Shown here: piece after piece, positions 57,667 through 60,471 of the stretch
Position numbering within the stretch: the first letter of the stretch is position 1
Layout: each line of letters starts with the position of its first letter
Assembly (NCBI GenBank): GCA_015068705.1
Contig: SVJZ01000012.1
Span: forward strand, 1-60,471
Origin: Oscillospiraceae bacterium
Lineage (GTDB): Bacteria; Bacillota; Clostridia; UMGS1810
DNA length: 60,471 bases
Direction of reading: 5' to 3'
The notes under the pieces: model-generated
Databases searched by the model: none
The model's input: only the letters and a program-made list of their open reading frames with translations
What the model was told of the DNA's origin: nothing
Program-made: the position numbers and the translations under genes

Positions 57667-58113
57667 ATGGCAAATCCAATCGAAGGCTTAATGAGTGTTG
57701 CAATGGAAAACATCAAGCAGATGGTGGATGTCAATACCATCATCGGTGACCCGGTCACTGCAGATGATGGAACCATCATCATCCCTGTTTCCAAGGTATC
57801 GTTCGGCTTTGGCGCAGGCGGCAGCGAGTTTAACGCAAAGCCCGAGGGCAAGGACAACAAAAACGCCATGTTCGGCGGCGGCGCCGGCGGTGGCGTATCC
57901 ATCAATCCGGTGGCGTTTATGGTGGTAGGAAAAGAACAGATTCGTCTGCTTCCGGTCAGCAGTAATATGTCCACCATCGACCGTGTGGTTGACATGATCC
58001 CCGATCTTTTAAACCGCTTCAATTCCTTCATCAAGGATTTGGCAAATAAGAAGGATGACGAGGACGAGCCTGCAGCAGATGGCGAAGGCACCTCCATTGT
58101 TTTAGACGAATAA
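57667..58113 (+). CDS. ytfJ: GerW/YtfJ family sporulation protein
   Basis: 148 residues. Seen: IEGLMSVAMENIKQMVDVNT, then IIGDPVTADDGTIIIPVSKV, a central glycine-rich loop (GFGAGGSEF, FGGGAGGGVSI) and VVGKEQIRLLPV. This is the YtfJ family, required for normal germination through GerW in Bacillus. It has no signal peptide. The acidic tail varies in the family. AAGGAGG precedes the ATG, and the DUF2953 gene is coupled upstream. Confidence 0.92.
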   Translation: MANPIEGLMSVAMENIKQMVDVNTIIGDPVTADDGTIIIPVSKVSFGFGAGGSEFNAKPEGKDNKNAMFGGGAGGGVSINPVAFMVVGKEQIRLLPVSSNMSTIDRVVDMIPDLLNRFNSFIKDLANKKDDEDEPAADGEGTSIVLDE

Positions 58114-58177
58114 AAAGGGAATAAAGGTCGCCTGCCCGCTATATTTATAATATAGAATATAGGGGCAGGTGATTTTT

Positions 58178-59335
58178 GTGAAACGGTATTTGTGTATGGT
58201 GTTGTGTATGGCATTGGTGTTAACCGGCATGCCAGAAGTGTCGGCAGAGGGTCTTGGCCTTTCCGCAAAAAGTGCGGTGGTCATGGATGCCATGACCGGA
58301 CGGGTCATCTATGAAAAAAACGCCCACGCCGTGTTACCCATGGCAAGCACCACCAAGATTATGACAGCGCTTTGCGCCATCGAGCAGGGTAATCCGGACG
58401 ATATGGTAAAGGTGCATCCGTCTGCAGTAGGCGTGGAAGGGTCGTCCATGTATTTGGGGCACGGCGAAACCCTTACACTGCGCGATTTGCTCTACGGGCT
58501 CATGCTCGCCTCGGGTAATGATGCGGCGGTGGCGATTGCCATGCACATTTCGGGCGGTATTTTGGAATTTGCCGACCTGATGAACCGCACGGCGCAAAAA
58601 ATCGGTGCCACCCAAACCTCCTTTCGCAATCCAAACGGATTGGACGCAGAGGGGCATCATACCACTGCGTACGATTTGGCACGCATCACCCGTTATGCCA
58701 TGAAATATGAATTGTTCCGTACCATTGTGTCATCCCGGACCGCAAAGATGCCCTGGGCAGGACACGATTATCCGCGCGTGCTCAATAACCATAATAAATT
58801 GCTCAAAATGTATGATGGCGCAGACGGGGTAAAAACAGGCTACACAAAAAAGGATGGGCGGTGTCTGGTATCTTCGGCAACCCGAAATGGGTTTCAGGTG
58901 ATTGCCGTCACCTTAAATGCGCCCAATGACTGGGATGACCATGCAAAAATGCTGGATTTTGCATTTGACCAATACACCGCAAAACCTCTGGTAAAGGCAG
59001 GAGATTACTTGCGCACCGTAATGGTAAAACGGGGGATGGGATCTTCCGTGCAGGTGCATGCCGGCGGCGATTTGACCATTCCGGTACCCAAGGGCGAAGC
59101 ACCCGATGTGCAAGTATTGTATCATATTCCCGATGTGGTGGATGCGCCGGTCGGGTTTGAGGCGGTGCTTGGCAGGGTGGAAGCAGTGTACGATAACGAG
59201 GTAATTGCCTCGGTGGATGCCGTTGCCGCCGGAGCGGTTGCAGAACGGGAAATTCCTCGCCTGTGGATGAGTCTGCGGATGATCCTGCGTGATTGGCTGA
59301 CCATGTATGCAAATCAGGGCAGGATTTTCAAGTAG
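58178..59335 (+). CDS. dacF: D-alanyl-D-alanine carboxypeptidase (DacF/PBP5-like)
   Basis: 385 residues. A signal peptide (VKRYLCMVLCMALVLTGMPE, then VSAEG, about 1-24) leads to the peptidase S11 domain. The active-site motifs are S57-x-x-K60 (ASTTKIM), S112-G-N114 (ASGND) and K219-T-G221 (GVKTGYT). The C-terminal beta-rich domain (about 275-345) and an amphipathic tail (LWMSLRMILRDWLTMYANQG) anchor it to the membrane. It trims D-Ala from stem peptides and may act on the spore cortex, as the location after gerW hints. The GTG at 58178 is preferred because AGGTGA precedes it at good distance; the in-frame GTG at 58169 overlaps that site. Confidence 0.93.
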   Translation: MKRYLCMVLCMALVLTGMPEVSAEGLGLSAKSAVVMDAMTGRVIYEKNAHAVLPMASTTKIMTALCAIEQGNPDDMVKVHPSAVGVEGSSMYLGHGETLTLRDLLYGLMLASGNDAAVAIAMHISGGILEFADLMNRTAQKIGATQTSFRNPNGLDAEGHHTTAYDLARITRYAMKYELFRTIVSSRTAKMPWAGHDYPRVLNNHNKLLKMYDGADGVKTGYTKKDGRCLVSSATRNGFQVIAVTLNAPNDWDDHAKMLDFAFDQYTAKPLVKAGDYLRTVMVKRGMGSSVQVHAGGDLTIPVPKGEAPDVQVLYHIPDVVDAPVGFEAVLGRVEAVYDNEVIASVDAVAAGAVAEREIPRLWMSLRMILRDWLTMYANQGRIFK

Positions 59336-59442
59336 AAATCTATGGAGTCATGGTGTATGACGATTTACATATCGACAATTTTTTTGTCCCTGACTTGACA
59401 AAATCATATAAAGATGTTGTAAAGCACCAGGAGGTTCTAATA

Positions 59443-60150
59443 ATGATTTTTTTCTATATAAGACATGGTGATCCTATTTATAATCCTGATTCATTAACTC
59501 CGTTGGGAATGAGACAGGCGGATGCAATAGCAAAGCGTCTTTCGCTTTATGGTGTTGACAAAATATACTCGTCTACATCAAACCGTGCAATTCAAACTGC
59601 CAAGCCAACCTGTGATTTGATGAAAAAAGATATGGAGCTTTTGGATTTTGCAAATGAAAATCATGCATGGAATGATTTTACGATACAAAGAGGCGATAAA
59701 AAAACATGGCTTTTTCAGGATGATAAAACCAAACAACTTTTTACGGAGGATGCTATAATTTCATTAGGACATAATTGGTATAAACATCCTGAAATGACAT
59801 CATACGAGAGGGGTATAGACAGAATTTATAACGAATCATTTGAATTTTTCAAATCATTAGGTTATGAACACATAAGAAACACGGGTAAATATAAAGTTGC
59901 AAAATCTAATGACAAGAGGATTGCTCTTTTTGCTCATCAAGGGTTTGGTCTTGCTTTTTTGAGTGTTATTCTTGATATACCTTATCCTATCTTTACAAAT
60001 CATTTTGATATGTGTCATACAGGAATGACGGTAATAAAGTTTGAGGAGAAAGAGGGATTTGCTGTGCCTAAGGTTTTGACGCTATCGTCAGATTCTCACT
60101 TGTATCGTGAGGGTTTGCCAACAAAATATAATAATGGATTATATTTTTAA
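59443..60150 (+). CDS. Histidine phosphatase family protein
   Basis: 235 residues of the phosphoglycerate mutase-like superfamily. The catalytic RHG motif is YIRHGDPIYN (His8) and the second His lies in FAHQGFGLAF (about residue 166). Between them, STSNRAIQTAKPTCDLMKKD is typical of the family. The specific substrate cannot be called; phosphatase activity on a small molecule or on phosphoprotein is likely. The ATG at 59443 follows GGAGG. Compared with the neighbours it is AT-rich, with many AAA, AAT and ATA codons, so it may be a recent arrival; a TTGACA at 59395-59400 could belong to its own promoter. Confidence 0.88.
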   Translation: MIFFYIRHGDPIYNPDSLTPLGMRQADAIAKRLSLYGVDKIYSSTSNRAIQTAKPTCDLMKKDMELLDFANENHAWNDFTIQRGDKKTWLFQDDKTKQLFTEDAIISLGHNWYKHPEMTSYERGIDRIYNESFEFFKSLGYEHIRNTGKYKVAKSNDKRIALFAHQGFGLAFLSVILDIPYPIFTNHFDMCHTGMTVIKFEEKEGFAVPKVLTLSSDSHLYREGLPTKYNNGLYF

Positions 60151-60228
60151 TGTAACCATAGCAAAAAGATTGGCATCCAGATTATACAGTTTTTATATGA
60201 GGATTGTCGAAATTTGGCGAAAGCAAAA

Positions 60229-60279
60229 AAGCCTCCCCTGTGTAAGGGGAGGTGGGTTGCGTAGCAACTCGGAGGGGTT
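60229..60279 (+). repeat. Structured intergenic repeat with nested hairpins
   Basis: CTCCCCT with AGGGGAG around GTGTA, then GTTGC with GCAAC around GTA, inside an outer GCCTCC/GGAGGGG pairing. The sequence resembles a repeat that I recall as common in gut Clostridia. It directly precedes the DUF559 start. Confidence 0.65.
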
Positions 60280-60283
60280 GTAA

Positions 60284-60471
60284 ATGGATAGAAAATATAA
60301 TAGTAAAATAGTTCCATTGGCAAGGAAACTTAGAAAAAATATGGCAAAAGAAGAAAGACATCTATGGTATGATTTTTTGAGAGAATATCCTGAAAAATTC
60401 ACCAGACAAAAAGTGTTGGGAAAATACATAACAGATTTTTATTGTGCAAAGGCAAATATTGTTATAGAATT
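60284..60471 (+). CDS. DUF559 family endonuclease-like protein, 5' fragment
   Basis: The frame opens with an ATG at 60284 and runs off the window. The 62 visible residues (MDRKYNSKIVPLARKLRKNM, AKEERHLWYDFLREYPEKFT, then RQKVLGKYITDFYCAKANIV) match the start of DUF559, small proteins of very-short-patch-repair endonuclease type. The GKYITDFYC segment holds the first acidic residue of the expected site. Similar genes are often found alone beside structured repeats, as here. The remaining catalytic part is outside the window. Confidence 0.8.
   Translation, partial: MDRKYNSKIVPLARKLRKNMAKEERHLWYDFLREYPEKFTRQKVLGKYITDFYCAKANIVIE

Noticed and set aside
1-60471. tRNA, rRNA, CRISPR array, prophage or transposase genes
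   Set aside because: I found no cloverleaf, rRNA signature, regularly spaced repeats or transposase/integrase domain on either strand by reading; a dedicated search could still reveal something small.

Overview
The window looks like chromosome from a spore-forming, low-to-mid GC Firmicute of the class Clostridia. The reasons are a PolC replicase, FabK instead of FabI, a FapR-controlled lipid operon, sporulation and germination genes (SleB-like hydrolase, GerW/YtfJ, a DacF-like carboxypeptidase, a SpoVT/AbrB-domain regulator), IspG, a THF riboswitch and sigma-A promoters, many with an extended TGG-TAAAAT-like -10. I see no rRNA, tRNA, CRISPR, prophage or complete insertion sequence. Most of it is well-packed housekeeping DNA; accessory interest lies in intergenic repeats and a few islands. 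Layout: 0-3 kb holds the end of truB, ribF, a gene-free 400 bp stretch with a structured dispersed repeat, two divergent XRE regulators and a SleB-like wall hydrolase. 3-7.7 kb has a six-hairpin glycosidase with phosphofructokinase, then an IscU/NifU-like scaffold paired with a GGGtGRT protein of unknown function. 7.8-11.5 kb is a sugar island: a divergent AraC regulator and an epimerase, PfkB kinase and class II aldolase operon, with paired 22-bp-phased operator candidates at both ends of the regulator gene. 11.6-19 kb carries a cysteine-rich protein, a nucleotide-sugar dehydratase, a GPH symporter with a GH3 glycosidase, three small unknown proteins and an NlpC/P60 hydrolase. 19.2-26.2 kb has a THF riboswitch with an ECF folate S component, ispG, polC and an AbrB-type regulator. 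26.2-35.2 kb has a PpiC foldase, prfB (with its programmed frameshift), secA, a GNAT protein, an unrecognised EIQTR-motif protein, ygjV and metY. 35.2-39.9 kb has a second copy of the structured repeat and a divergent type IIA topoisomerase pair. 40-47.8 kb is the fatty-acid/phospholipid operon fapR-plsX-fabH-fabK-fabD-fabG-acpP, then fabF-rnc. 47.8-60.5 kb has uxuA, an SLH protein, a CarD regulator behind a terminator-like hairpin, mtaB, a Crh-like HPr relative, DUF4364, lysA, an M50 protease, scpA-scpB, DUF2953, gerW, dacF, a histidine phosphatase, and a truncated DUF559 gene next to another structured repeat. The most unusual observations are: (1) two copies, 34 kb apart and in opposite orientation, of a roughly 220 nt element with three hairpins whose stems show compensatory base changes; (2) AraC operator pairs that suggest a looped control circuit for a three-enzyme ketose-type pathway; (3) the NifU-like/GGGtGRT pair; (4) two genes whose 3' ends are duplicated after an intervening hairpin; (5) an HPr-like protein without the catalytic histidine but with the regulatory serine.
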